Origin: Crossiella cryophila
Lineage (GTDB): Bacteria > Actinomycetota > Actinomycetes > Mycobacteriales > Pseudonocardiaceae
Length of the DNA: 64,000 nucleotides
Reading direction: 5' to 3'
Assembly: GCF_014204915.1 (NCBI RefSeq)
Contig: NZ_JACHMH010000001.1
Span: 5,791,501 to 5,855,500, forward strand
Both the position numbers and the translations under genes were made by a program. A model generated the notes under the pieces. The model ran no database searches, was not told where the DNA came from, and worked only from the letters and a program-made list of their open reading frames with translations. This document shows positions 57,257-64,000 of the stretch, piece by piece (within the stretch, counting starts at the first letter, position 1; each line of letters begins with the position of its first letter).

Positions 57257-57421
57257 ATGATGGAACAGGTCCGAGAACGCACCGAGCAGGCGCCCAAGGT
57301 CGGACTCCCGGTCCAGGCCGAGCGTGCGGCCAGGTCAGGCGGCCGGGGACGGAGCCCGATCCCGCAGTGGCTGCTCGACGACGACACCTTCGAGCCGCAC
57401 ATTGTCCGCGGACTGGACTGA
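57257..57421 (+). CDS. 54-aa peptide of unknown function
   Basis: ATGATG start with AAAGG about 10 nt upstream. The peptide has a charged N-terminal half (MMEQVRERTEQAPK), a Gly/Arg stretch, then PIPQWLLDDDTFEPHIVRGL near the C-terminus. Third codon positions are GC-rich, and a terminator-like hairpin follows. The two-part layout recalls ribosomal-peptide precursors, but no modification enzyme is nearby; it may equally be a small regulator. Confidence 0.5.
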   Translation: MMEQVRERTEQAPKVGLPVQAERAARSGGRGRSPIPQWLLDDDTFEPHIVRGLD

Positions 57422-57442
57422 CTCGTTTCGTAATAACGCCCC

Positions 57443-57464
57443 GGTCTCGATGATCTCGGAGACC
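57443..57464 (+). terminator. Hairpin after the 54-aa ORF
   Basis: GGTCTC (57443-57448) and GAGACC (57459-57464), perfect 6-bp stem with a 10-nt loop, 21 nt past the stop. Supports transcription of the small ORF. The rest of the gap to 57603 shows nothing further. Confidence 0.55.
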
Positions 57465-57603
57465 AAGGGCCGACAGTATTAGGCTCCCCGACCGGGTGAT
57501 TTCCGGTGTGGCACGGCATCGAGGCGCTGACGCGGTGATCCCGCGCACCAGCGCCGCGCCCCCACCCCGTTGAGGCCCGGCCCGGTCCAGGGAGAGTTCC
57601 CCC

Positions 57604-58077
57604 TCAGCTCACCGTCGAGCGCGTGCCGTTGGTCTCGCGCAGCGTGCGCATGGCTTCGGCGAGGGCGGCGGCCTGCTCGGACCCGAGCGGGGTGAGCACG
57701 GTGCGGCGCAGGTTGTCCGCGCCCGTGCGGCGGGCCGCCGCCGCCACCGCCAGCCCGTGCTCGGTGAGCACCGCGTAGGTGACCCTGCGGTCGGTCTCGC
57801 ACGGTTCCCGGCGGATCAGGTCGGCCTTGACCATGCGGTCGGCCACCTTGGTGAACCCGCCGCTGGTGAGCGCGGCCTCGGTGGCCAGCCGGGTCATCTG
57901 CATCCGGTGGCCGGGGGAGCGGACCAGGCGCAGCAGGATGTCGAAGGGCGCCGGTTGCAGGCCGAACTTCTCCGCGATCTCGCTCATCAACCGCTCCTGG
58001 GTGGCCAGGTAACCCTCGATCACCAGGCCCCACCAGGTGATGATGTCGTCATCGGCGATGTTCTCCTGCTTGCTCAT
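57604..58077 (-). CDS. MarR-family regulator (MhqR-like)
   Basis: 157 aa. Winged helix in QMTRLATEAALTSGGFTKVADRMVKADLI and EPCETDRRVTYAVLTEHG, with one Cys (EPCE) in the wing. It is divergent from an MhqO/MhqD pair, the arrangement of the quinone-sensing MhqR repressor of Bacillus. ATG 58077 is favoured; the sense of the ribosome-binding site is weak. Confidence 0.87.
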   Translation of the reverse strand: MSKQENIADDDIITWWGLVIEGYLATQERLMSEIAEKFGLQPAPFDILLRLVRSPGHRMQMTRLATEAALTSGGFTKVADRMVKADLIRREPCETDRRVTYAVLTEHGLAVAAAARRTGADNLRRTVLTPLGSEQAAALAEAMRTLRETNGTRSTVS

Positions 58078-58114
58078 GCCCGCCAGTCTATCCGGCGAAC
58101 CGCTTCCGTAGAAG

Positions 58115-58132
58115 TATCTTGCGCGGAAGATA
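58115..58132. promoter_or_regulatory. MarR operator between the regulator and mhqO
   Basis: TATCTT (58115-58120), 6-nt spacer, AAGATA (58127-58132): a perfect inverted repeat in the 77-bp divergent gap, 23 bp before the dioxygenase start. Confidence 0.75.
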
Positions 58133-58154
58133 AATGGGGCGTAGCGTTGCCGCC

Positions 58155-59099
58155 ATGAGCATCCAGACCAGCGGGTTGCACCACGTGACGGCGATCGGTG
58201 GCGACCCCCAGCGCAACGTCGACTTCTACCTGCGCGCACTGGGTCTGCGCCTGGTCAAGACGACGGTCAACTTCGACGACCCCGGCACCTACCACCTCTA
58301 CTACGGCGACGGTTCCGGCCGGCCGGGTTCGCTCATCACCTTCTTCCCGTGGAAGGACGCCCCCAAGGGCCGGATCGGCACCGGGCAGGCGACCACCACG
58401 TCCTTCTCCGTGCCTGAGGCCTCGCTGGGCTGGTGGCGGCGGCATCTGGCCGCGGCGGGCGCCCAGGTCAGCGACATCAAGGGCCGTGATGGCGAGGAGG
58501 CACTGCTCTTCCGCGACCCCGACGGCCTGGAACTGGCCCTGGTCGCCCACCCCCAGGAGGACCCGCGGGACCCGTGGGACCACGGCCTGGTGCCGCCGGA
58601 GCACGCCATCCGCGGCCTGCACTCGGTGACCCTGTCGGTCACCGCGGAGGAAGCCACCGCCGGCACCCTCACCGACGACCTCGGCCTGCGTTTCCTCGGC
58701 CAGGAGGACAACCGGCTGCGCTTCGAGGCAGGCGACGGCGGTCCCGGCGCGCTGGTGGACGTGCTCGTGCGGCCCAAGGGCGAGCGCGGGGTGGTCGCGG
58801 TGGGCACCGTGCACCACGTGGCCTGGCGGGTGCCGGACGAGGCCACCCAGGTGTCCTGGCGGGACGAACTCCTCGACCGAGGGGTGCGGGTCACCGAGAT
58901 CCTGGACCGGCAGTACTTCCGGTCCATCTACTTCCGCGAGCCCGGCGGCACCCTCCTGGAGGTGGCCACCGACGGACCCGGTTTCGCCGCCGACGAACCG
59001 CTGCTGGAACTGGGGCGCGCGCTCAAGCTGCCGCCGTGGCTGGAGCCCAGCCGCGAGCAGATCCAGCACGCCCTGCCCACGCTGCGGCTGCCGGAATGA
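58155..59099 (+). CDS. Ring-cleaving glyoxalase-fold dioxygenase (MhqO/MhqA-like)
   Basis: 314 aa, two glyoxalase/VOC modules. GLHHVTAIGGDPQRNVDFYLRALGL and HHVAWRVPDE supply metal-binding His residues; the C-terminal IYFREPGGTLLEVATDGPG supplies the Glu. MhqO-type enzymes open hydroquinone rings during quinone stress. Coupled by ATGA to the esterase. Confidence 0.88.
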   Translation: MSIQTSGLHHVTAIGGDPQRNVDFYLRALGLRLVKTTVNFDDPGTYHLYYGDGSGRPGSLITFFPWKDAPKGRIGTGQATTTSFSVPEASLGWWRRHLAAAGAQVSDIKGRDGEEALLFRDPDGLELALVAHPQEDPRDPWDHGLVPPEHAIRGLHSVTLSVTAEEATAGTLTDDLGLRFLGQEDNRLRFEAGDGGPGALVDVLVRPKGERGVVAVGTVHHVAWRVPDEATQVSWRDELLDRGVRVTEILDRQYFRSIYFREPGGTLLEVATDGPGFAADEPLLELGRALKLPPWLEPSREQIQHALPTLRLPE

Positions 59100-59698
59100 A
59101 CCTCGAGCACAAGTTCCGCGAGGGCGACCCGGCCGCACCGGTGCTGCTGCTGTTGCACGGCACCGGCGGCGGCCCCGAGGACCTCCTGGGCCTGGCCGAG
59201 CACCTCGACCCGGCCGCGACGGTGCTCGCCCCGCGCGGGCCGGTCTCCGAACACGGCATGGCCCGCTGGTTCCGCAGGCTGGCCGAGGGTGTCTTCGACC
59301 ACGAGGACGTCCGCCGCCGCGCACACGAACTGGCCGAGTTCATCCTGGCCGCCCAGGCCGAGTACGGGCTGGCCGGGCGACGGCTGGTCGCGGTGGGTTT
59401 CTCCAACGGCGCCAACATCGCCGCCGCCACCGCGCTGCTGCGCCCGGAGGTGCTGTCGGAGGCCGCCCTGTTCGCCGGGATGAGCCCACTGCCGGAGGAC
59501 CCGGGCACGGACCTCAGTGGCAGCCGGGTGTTCCTGGCCAACGGCACCGCCGACCAGATGGCCCCGCTGGACTCGGTGCAACGCCTGGACGCGCTGCTGC
59601 GGGCGCGCGGCGCCGCGGTCACCCCGTTCCGCCACCCCGGCGGGCACCAGCTCACCCTGGAAGCCGCCCGCGCCGCCGCGAGCTGGCTGTCCATTTGA
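59096..59698 (+). CDS. Phospholipase/carboxylesterase-like hydrolase (MhqD-like)
   Basis: 200 aa. LLLLHGTGGG oxyanion motif, nucleophile in VGFSNGANIA, Asp and His in GTADQMAP and HPGGHQLT. Same family as MhqD, a companion of MhqO in quinone detoxification. Confidence 0.88.
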   Translation: MNLEHKFREGDPAAPVLLLLHGTGGGPEDLLGLAEHLDPAATVLAPRGPVSEHGMARWFRRLAEGVFDHEDVRRRAHELAEFILAAQAEYGLAGRRLVAVGFSNGANIAAATALLRPEVLSEAALFAGMSPLPEDPGTDLSGSRVFLANGTADQMAPLDSVQRLDALLRARGAAVTPFRHPGGHQLTLEAARAAASWLSI

Positions 59699-59711
59699 GA
59701 TGATTCGGTCC

Positions 59712-59933
59712 ATGGGCAGCATCCGCACGGTGGAGATCCGCGACGACATGATCCGGCTCGGTCAGTTCCTCAAACTGGCCGGGCTGGCCGAGGACGGCGG
59801 CGAGGCGAAGACGTTGATCGAGGAGGAGGAGGTCACCGTGAACGGGCGCGTGGAGACCCGGCGCGGCGCCCAGCTGCACGACGGTGACGTGGTCGCGGTG
59901 GGGGAGAACAAGGCCAGGGTGATCACCGCCTGA
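59712..59933 (+). CDS. S4-domain RNA-binding protein (YbcJ-like)
   Basis: 73 aa. DDMIRLGQFLKLAGLAEDGGEAKTLIEEEEVTVNG (in pieces) is the S4 RNA-binding fold. ATG 59712 is chosen because homologues begin MGSIRTVEIR-like; ATG 59700 is possible. Lies 13 bp after the MhqD stop, so probably co-transcribed. Its end overlaps the LuxR gene by 11 bp. Confidence 0.85.
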   Translation: MGSIRTVEIRDDMIRLGQFLKLAGLAEDGGEAKTLIEEEEVTVNGRVETRRGAQLHDGDVVAVGENKARVITA

Positions 59934-62214
59934 CCCGCTGGGCCACCCAGGCCGCCACCTGGGACCGCGACCGCAGTCCCAGCCGGGCCAGGATGTGCTC
60001 CAGATGCGCCTCCGCGGTGCGTTGCGCGATGGTCAGCTCGCGGGCGATCTCCTTGTTGCTCAACCCCTGCGCGACCAGTTCGGCCACCTCCAGCTGCCGC
60101 CGGGTCAGCGCCTGCGGGGCTGGTGAGGTGGTGAGCAGCTCCTCGGCGTAGGCCACCGCCTGGGCCAGGTCGAACCGCAGCCCGCGCCGCCGGGCCGCGT
60201 CGAACTCCTTGGCGGACAAGGACTTCCGGATCCGCGCGGTGGCCTCGGCGCGGTAGCCCGCCATGATGTCGATGGTGAAGAAGCTGGTGCCGACCGGGGT
60301 CAGCATCGACTCCACCGCCCCGGTCAGGCAGGCGGCCTCGGCGGGTCGGCCGGTGGCCGCGGCACTCCACACCAGCACCTCCAGGCTCATGCTCAGCCCG
60401 AACCGGTCGGCGAAGGTGCGTTTGGCCCGGATGCTCTCCAGCAGCAACGGCGCCGCGTCCGCCGGTCGCCCGGAGAGCCACAGCGCCAGGGCCATCAACG
60501 TCTGCCCCCAGGACCGCAGCCACACCTCGCCGACCGCGCCGGCGGCGGCGGTGGACTCCCGGCACAGCGCGATCGCCGCGGTCAGGTCGTCCTGCGCGGG
60601 GTCGGCGCGCAGGCAGTGGCACAGCGCGGCCTGGGCCAGGGTCAGGCAGATGGCCAGCTCGTCGCCCTCCCGCCGGTGCCGGTCGGTGGCTTCCCGGTAG
60701 AGGGCGAGTGCCTTGGTGGTCTCGCCCTGGTACATCGCCAGGGTGGCCTGATACTGGATCGCATAGGCCAGCGTGGCCGCCGAGTCCAGTTTCCCGGCCA
60801 GCTCCGCGCATTCCTCGACCCGCCGGGTCGCGGTCTCCAGGTCGCCGCGCACCACCGCGGTCTGCGCGGCGATCCACAGCGCGGTGGCCCGCCACTCGGT
60901 GGGTTCGGGCGCGGCGGCCAGGCACCGGTTCAGCCAGAGCTGGCCTTCCTGGGTGGCGCCGCAGGCCGCCCAGTACCAGCCGAGCGCGGCCACCAGGCGC
61001 AGTGCCTCGGGCGCCTCTCCCGGCTCGGACAGGCTGAATTCCAGCGCCGCCCGCACGTTGGCCAGGTCGGCGTCGCAGCGCCGGCTCCAGCGGGCCTGGT
61101 CGGGGCCGTGCCAGCTGGCCCGGAACTCCAGGGCCATGGCCAGGTAGTGGTCCCGGTGCCTGCGCCGCCAGCCGGTGAGTTCGGCCTTGGCCAGCAGCCG
61201 GTCCCGGCCGTACTGGCGGATGGTCTCCAGCATCCGGTAGCGGGCCCGGTGCCCGTCGCTGTCCTTGGTCACCACCGATTTGTCGACCAGCCCGGTCAGC
61301 GCGTCCAGTACCTCGGCGCGGGTCAGGTCGGGGCCGGTGGCGAGGTGTTCGGCGGCGGCCAGGTCGAATCCGCCCGCGCACACCGAGAGCCGCTCCCACA
61401 GGATGCGTTCGGCCGGGGAGCACAGGCCGAAGCTCCACTCCACGGTGGCCAGCATGGTCTGCTGCCTTGGCACGGTGCCGCCGCCGGCGATGAGCACCTC
61501 GAACCGCTGGTCCAGGCGATCGAGGAGTTCCTCGGGGCCACTGCCGGGCAGTCGGGCCGCGGCCAGTTCGATCGCCAGGGGAATGCCTTCCAGGCGTCGG
61601 CAGAGCTGGGCGATGGCCTCCCGGTTGACCGGGGTCGCGGCGAGTCCGCCGCGGGCGAGCAGCAGCCGGACCGAGCCGAAGTCGCGTAACTCGGTGAGGG
61701 TGAGCCGCCGGTCGCCGGGGGGCACGGTCAGCGGTGGCACCGGCAGCAGGTGTTCGCCGTCGATGCCAAGGCCCTGGCGGCCGGTGGCCAGCACGGTCAG
61801 GCCGGGCGCCCAGGCCAGCAGCGCGCTGACCAGTTCGGCGCAGGCGGCGATGAGGTGTTCGCAGTTGTCCAGCACCAGCAGCAGCCGCCGGGTGCGCAGG
61901 AACTCCCGCATGGCCTCCAGGGGCGGGCGGGTGGAGCGTTCGGCGCCGCCGAGCCGGTCGGCCACGGTCTGGGCGAGCAGCCGGGGGTCGTCCAGTGGCG
62001 CCAGTTCGACGTGCCACACGCCGTCGGGGTAGGCCCGCCTGGCCTGTCCGGCCACCCGTACCGCGAGCCTGCTCTTGCCCACCCCACCCGGTCCGGTCAA
62101 TGTGACCAGGCGGTGGTCGTGCAGGAGTTGCCTGGCCCTGGCCGCCTCGCGGGTGCGGTCGATGAAACTGGTCATGTCGACCGGCAGGTTGCGCAGCGGT
62201 GCCGCCGAGGACAT
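59923..62214 (-). CDS. Large LuxR-type regulator with NB-ARC-like ATPase
   Basis: 763 aa. P-loop GPGGVGKSRL (41-50), Walker B LLLVLDNCEHL, a long helical TPR-like middle, and a C-terminal LuxR/GerE helix-turn-helix (LTRRQLEVAELVAQGLSNKEIARELTIAQRT, in pieces). This architecture is the common actinomycete ATP-dependent activator class. No target is obvious. ATG 62214 lacks a clear ribosome-binding site. Divergent from the STAS fusion across an AT-rich gap. Confidence 0.9.
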   Translation of the reverse strand: MSSAAPLRNLPVDMTSFIDRTREAARARQLLHDHRLVTLTGPGGVGKSRLAVRVAGQARRAYPDGVWHVELAPLDDPRLLAQTVADRLGGAERSTRPPLEAMREFLRTRRLLLVLDNCEHLIAACAELVSALLAWAPGLTVLATGRQGLGIDGEHLLPVPPLTVPPGDRRLTLTELRDFGSVRLLLARGGLAATPVNREAIAQLCRRLEGIPLAIELAAARLPGSGPEELLDRLDQRFEVLIAGGGTVPRQQTMLATVEWSFGLCSPAERILWERLSVCAGGFDLAAAEHLATGPDLTRAEVLDALTGLVDKSVVTKDSDGHRARYRMLETIRQYGRDRLLAKAELTGWRRRHRDHYLAMALEFRASWHGPDQARWSRRCDADLANVRAALEFSLSEPGEAPEALRLVAALGWYWAACGATQEGQLWLNRCLAAAPEPTEWRATALWIAAQTAVVRGDLETATRRVEECAELAGKLDSAATLAYAIQYQATLAMYQGETTKALALYREATDRHRREGDELAICLTLAQAALCHCLRADPAQDDLTAAIALCRESTAAAGAVGEVWLRSWGQTLMALALWLSGRPADAAPLLLESIRAKRTFADRFGLSMSLEVLVWSAAATGRPAEAACLTGAVESMLTPVGTSFFTIDIMAGYRAEATARIRKSLSAKEFDAARRRGLRFDLAQAVAYAEELLTTSPAPQALTRRQLEVAELVAQGLSNKEIARELTIAQRTAEAHLEHILARLGLRSRSQVAAWVAQRVRR

Positions 62215-62384
62215 TGCGTGCACATTACGGCACTCTCCGTAGAAGATCATCTTGTTGTGGTTGGTTCCAGACACATGCAAACTGCAAATAACACAAAATG
62301 CAGTAGTACTCCCGATGTGCCGGGCGGCGACTCCGTGTGACCGTTCCGGTACCTCAAGGCAGGGCAACTCACAGGAGGCGCCCG

Positions 62385-63098
62385 GTGGACGGCACCGGTT
62401 TTCTGGATGTCGAGGTTCGGGACGAGGCGCGGGTACGGGTCGTCGGGCTCAGCGGCGAGCTGGACCGGATCGCGTGTTACGAGGTACGCGAGCTACTACT
62501 GGGGCTGGCGGTGGAGCGGCCGCGGGCGATCATCGTGGAGCTGGGCGAGATCAAGGTGGTCTCGCCGGCGCTGCTGGTGGTCTTCGACGTGGTCGCGGCC
62601 GAGACCGCCGAGTGGCCCGGCGTGCCGGTGCTGCTGGTGATCACCAGTACACCGGTGCGGATGATCTTCGCCGCGGCCGGGCTGCCGGAGCGGGTGCTGG
62701 CCTGCCAGAGCATGGCCGAGGCGATGGCCGCGCTGGACACCGGTCCGCGCGCCCGGCGACTGCGACTACCGGTGCCCGCCTCGCCCTCGGGGGAGTTGCT
62801 GGCCAGGGCCGCGGCCGAGCAGGTCTGCCACAGCTGGCGGCTGCCGGGACTCACCCAGGTGCTGCCGCCGGTGGCCGCGGACCTGATCGCGCACATCGCC
62901 GCCGAGCGAGGGGAGTGCGTGACGCTGCAGTTCTGGACCGACGTGCAGCGGATGGTGGTCTCGGTGCGCGGCCTGCTGCGCGGTGAGGCCGCGCTGGCGG
63001 TGCCCGCCTGGCGGGACACGGTCTCCGGGCACACCCCGACCGGGGACGGCGGCGTGGTCGTGTGGACCTCGCTGGGACTGGCTTGCGTGAAGGACTGA
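62385..63098 (+). CDS. STAS domain fused to degenerate RsbW-like ATPase domain
   Basis: 237 aa. STAS anti-anti-sigma fold in residues about 5-110 (VVGLSGELDRIACYEVRELLLGL; VKVVSPALLVVFDV region). The second half (about 130-237, ARAAAEQVCHSWRLPGLTQVLPPVAADLIAHIAAERGECVTLQFW, in pieces) has the outline of an anti-sigma kinase but its N-box reads DLIAHIAAE where ELVxNAxxHG would be expected, so it lacks the Asn. GTG 62385 follows a strong AGGAGG. It may act as a binding-only switch in a sigma-factor partner-switching system. Confidence 0.78.
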   Translation: MDGTGFLDVEVRDEARVRVVGLSGELDRIACYEVRELLLGLAVERPRAIIVELGEIKVVSPALLVVFDVVAAETAEWPGVPVLLVITSTPVRMIFAAAGLPERVLACQSMAEAMAALDTGPRARRLRLPVPASPSGELLARAAAEQVCHSWRLPGLTQVLPPVAADLIAHIAAERGECVTLQFWTDVQRMVVSVRGLLRGEAALAVPAWRDTVSGHTPTGDGGVVVWTSLGLACVKD

Positions 63099-63117
63099 AT
63101 CGCGGTTCACTCCTTGC

Positions 63118-63729
63118 ATGGCCTACCGACGCACCCCCGGGGTCGACGCGCGCCGCGCCGCGACCAGGGACCGCGTTCTCGGCGTGACCAGGGAACTCCT
63201 GGCCGAGACCGGGTACGCCGGGTGCTCGATCGCGGCCGTGGCCAAACGGGCCGGGGTCGCGGCGGGTTCGGTGTATCTGCACTTCCCGAACAAGGCCGAC
63301 CTGCTCGCCGAGGCCTTCCGCGTGGTGGTGCGGCACGAGGTCGAGGCGGTGGCGCAGGCGGTGCTGGCCGCCCCTGACCATCGCGCCGGGGTGATCGCGG
63401 TGGTGGAGACCTTCGCCGGCCGCGCGCTCAAGGCGCCCCGGCTGGCCTACGCGCTGCTGGCCGAACCCATCGACGCCGCGGTGGAACGGGAGCGGCTGCG
63501 CTTCCGGCTCGCCTTCCGGGACATCGTGGCCGAGGTCCTGGACCAGGCGGTCCGGCGCGGCGAGCTGCCGCCGCAGAACCCGGCGGTCACCGCGGCCGCA
63601 CTGGTCGGCGCGGTCGGCGAGGTCCTGGTCGGACCGCTCGCGGCTGGCCACGCCGACCCGGACACCATCCCGAACCTGATCTCCTTCTGCCTGCGCGCGA
63701 TCGGAGCCGACGATGCCGTCCACCCATGA
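63118..63729 (+). CDS. TetR-family regulator
   Basis: 203 aa. Helix-turn-helix CSIAAVAKRAGVAAGSVYLHFPNKADLLAEAF at the N-terminus; the C-terminal half is a typical TetR ligand domain. Its stop lies 17 bp inside the following aidB-like gene, so the two are translationally coupled and it probably regulates that gene. Confidence 0.9.
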   Translation: MAYRRTPGVDARRAATRDRVLGVTRELLAETGYAGCSIAAVAKRAGVAAGSVYLHFPNKADLLAEAFRVVVRHEVEAVAQAVLAAPDHRAGVIAVVETFAGRALKAPRLAYALLAEPIDAAVERERLRFRLAFRDIVAEVLDQAVRRGELPPQNPAVTAAALVGAVGEVLVGPLAAGHADPDTIPNLISFCLRAIGADDAVHP

Positions 63730-64000
63730 GGTCACCAACCAGGTCCCGCCGCTGACCGGCCACGACACCGCCGCCGACCCGGCACTGCTGGAAGCACTGC
63801 ACCGGGAGGGCGCGGGCTGGGCCGAACCCGGGCTGCGGGAACTGGGCGAGCTGGCCGGCAGCGCACAGGCCCAGGAGTGGGGCCGCCAGGCCGAGGAGCA
63901 CCCGCCGGTGCTGCGCACGCACGACCGCTACGGGCACCGCGTGGACGAGGTCGAGTTCCACCCGGCCTGGCACCAGCTGATGACCGTCGCGGTCGGCCAC
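63713..64000 (+). CDS. aidB: AidB-like acyl-CoA dehydrogenase family protein (3' truncated by window)
   Basis: The first 96 codons are present. THEVTNQVPPL, LHREGAGWAEPG, HPPVLRTHDRYGHRVDEVEFHPAWHQLM match the N-terminus of AidB / isovaleryl-CoA-dehydrogenase-like proteins. AidB is linked to DNA alkylation stress, though close relatives are plain acyl-CoA dehydrogenases. The reading frame is open to the window edge. Confidence 0.85.
   Translation, partial: MPSTHEVTNQVPPLTGHDTAADPALLEALHREGAGWAEPGLRELGELAGSAQAQEWGRQAEEHPPVLRTHDRYGHRVDEVEFHPAWHQLMTVAVGH

Noticed and set aside
59762-62017. 751-codon Arg-rich open frame overlapping the LuxR gene
   Set aside because: Same-strand shadow in another frame; the LuxR protein has P-loop and helix-turn-helix motifs while this one is Arg/Pro/Gly-rich.

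Overview
High-GC, gene-dense DNA from a filamentous actinomycete. The window opens inside a germacradienol/geosmin synthase gene. It also carries ArfA/ArfC-type envelope proteins, many secreted sugar-active enzymes, and TetR, IclR, ROK, MarR and LuxR-type regulators, with frequent GTG starts and ATGA/GTGA gene overlaps. A Pseudonocardiales-like member is my best guess, an inference from overall style and not proven. I saw no tRNA, rRNA, IS element, phage gene or CRISPR array.

1-17 kb: the 3' half of geoA is followed by about 1.6 kb of G-rich non-coding DNA holding exactly 20 tandem copies of an 8-bp unit. Next come a divergent TetR / NAD(P)-binding protein pair with a clear operator, an AraC-controlled MBL-hydrolase / carboxylesterase pair (the esterase has a long proline-rich insert made partly of 18-residue repeats), a 1400-aa secreted GH2 enzyme, and a four-gene CoA-thioester catabolic operon (CaiB-type CoA transferase, acetoacetate-decarboxylase family, 3-hydroxyacyl-CoA dehydrogenase, acyl-CoA dehydrogenase) divergent from an IclR regulator.

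17-30 kb: a secreted propeller-like protein with Cys-rich repeats, a GNAT, a lipoprotein, a DUF1963 protein, then a polyol-type uptake and oxidation operon (solute-binding protein, two permeases, Zn-dehydrogenase; no own ATPase) with DeoR and MFS genes upstream. A YeiH-type transporter is coupled to an upstream 38-codon membrane ORF.

30-50 kb: an SDR that lacks its catalytic Tyr and Lys, an epoxide-hydrolase-like enzyme, secreted proteins, ArsR/S41 genes, then a ROK regulator facing an Opp/Dpp-type transporter operon that ends in a GH1 beta-glucosidase, followed by a secreted carbohydrate-binding-module / glucose-sorbosone-dehydrogenase protein. The 740-bp gap at 47.8-48.5 kb contains almost only repeats: a terminator, two repeat arrays in opposite orientation, a 152-bp nested inverted repeat and four evenly spaced small hairpins.

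50-64 kb: orphan histidine kinase, HxlR regulator, CBM32-CBM32-GH3 beta-glucosidase, YkvA-like protein, ArfA/ArfC pair, J-domain/NERD protein, a quinone-stress-like MarR-MhqO-MhqD unit, an S4 protein, a large LuxR ATPase, a STAS/kinase-like fusion, and a TetR-aidB pair cut by the window end.

The most unusual element is a 22-bp repeat family in short tandem arrays at six places (12.2, 17.3, 25.6, 25.7, 47.9 and 48.5 kb), nearly always just past a stop codon and in a constant orientation relative to transcription. LacI-type palindromes lie ahead of several sugar-active genes although no LacI gene is in the window.
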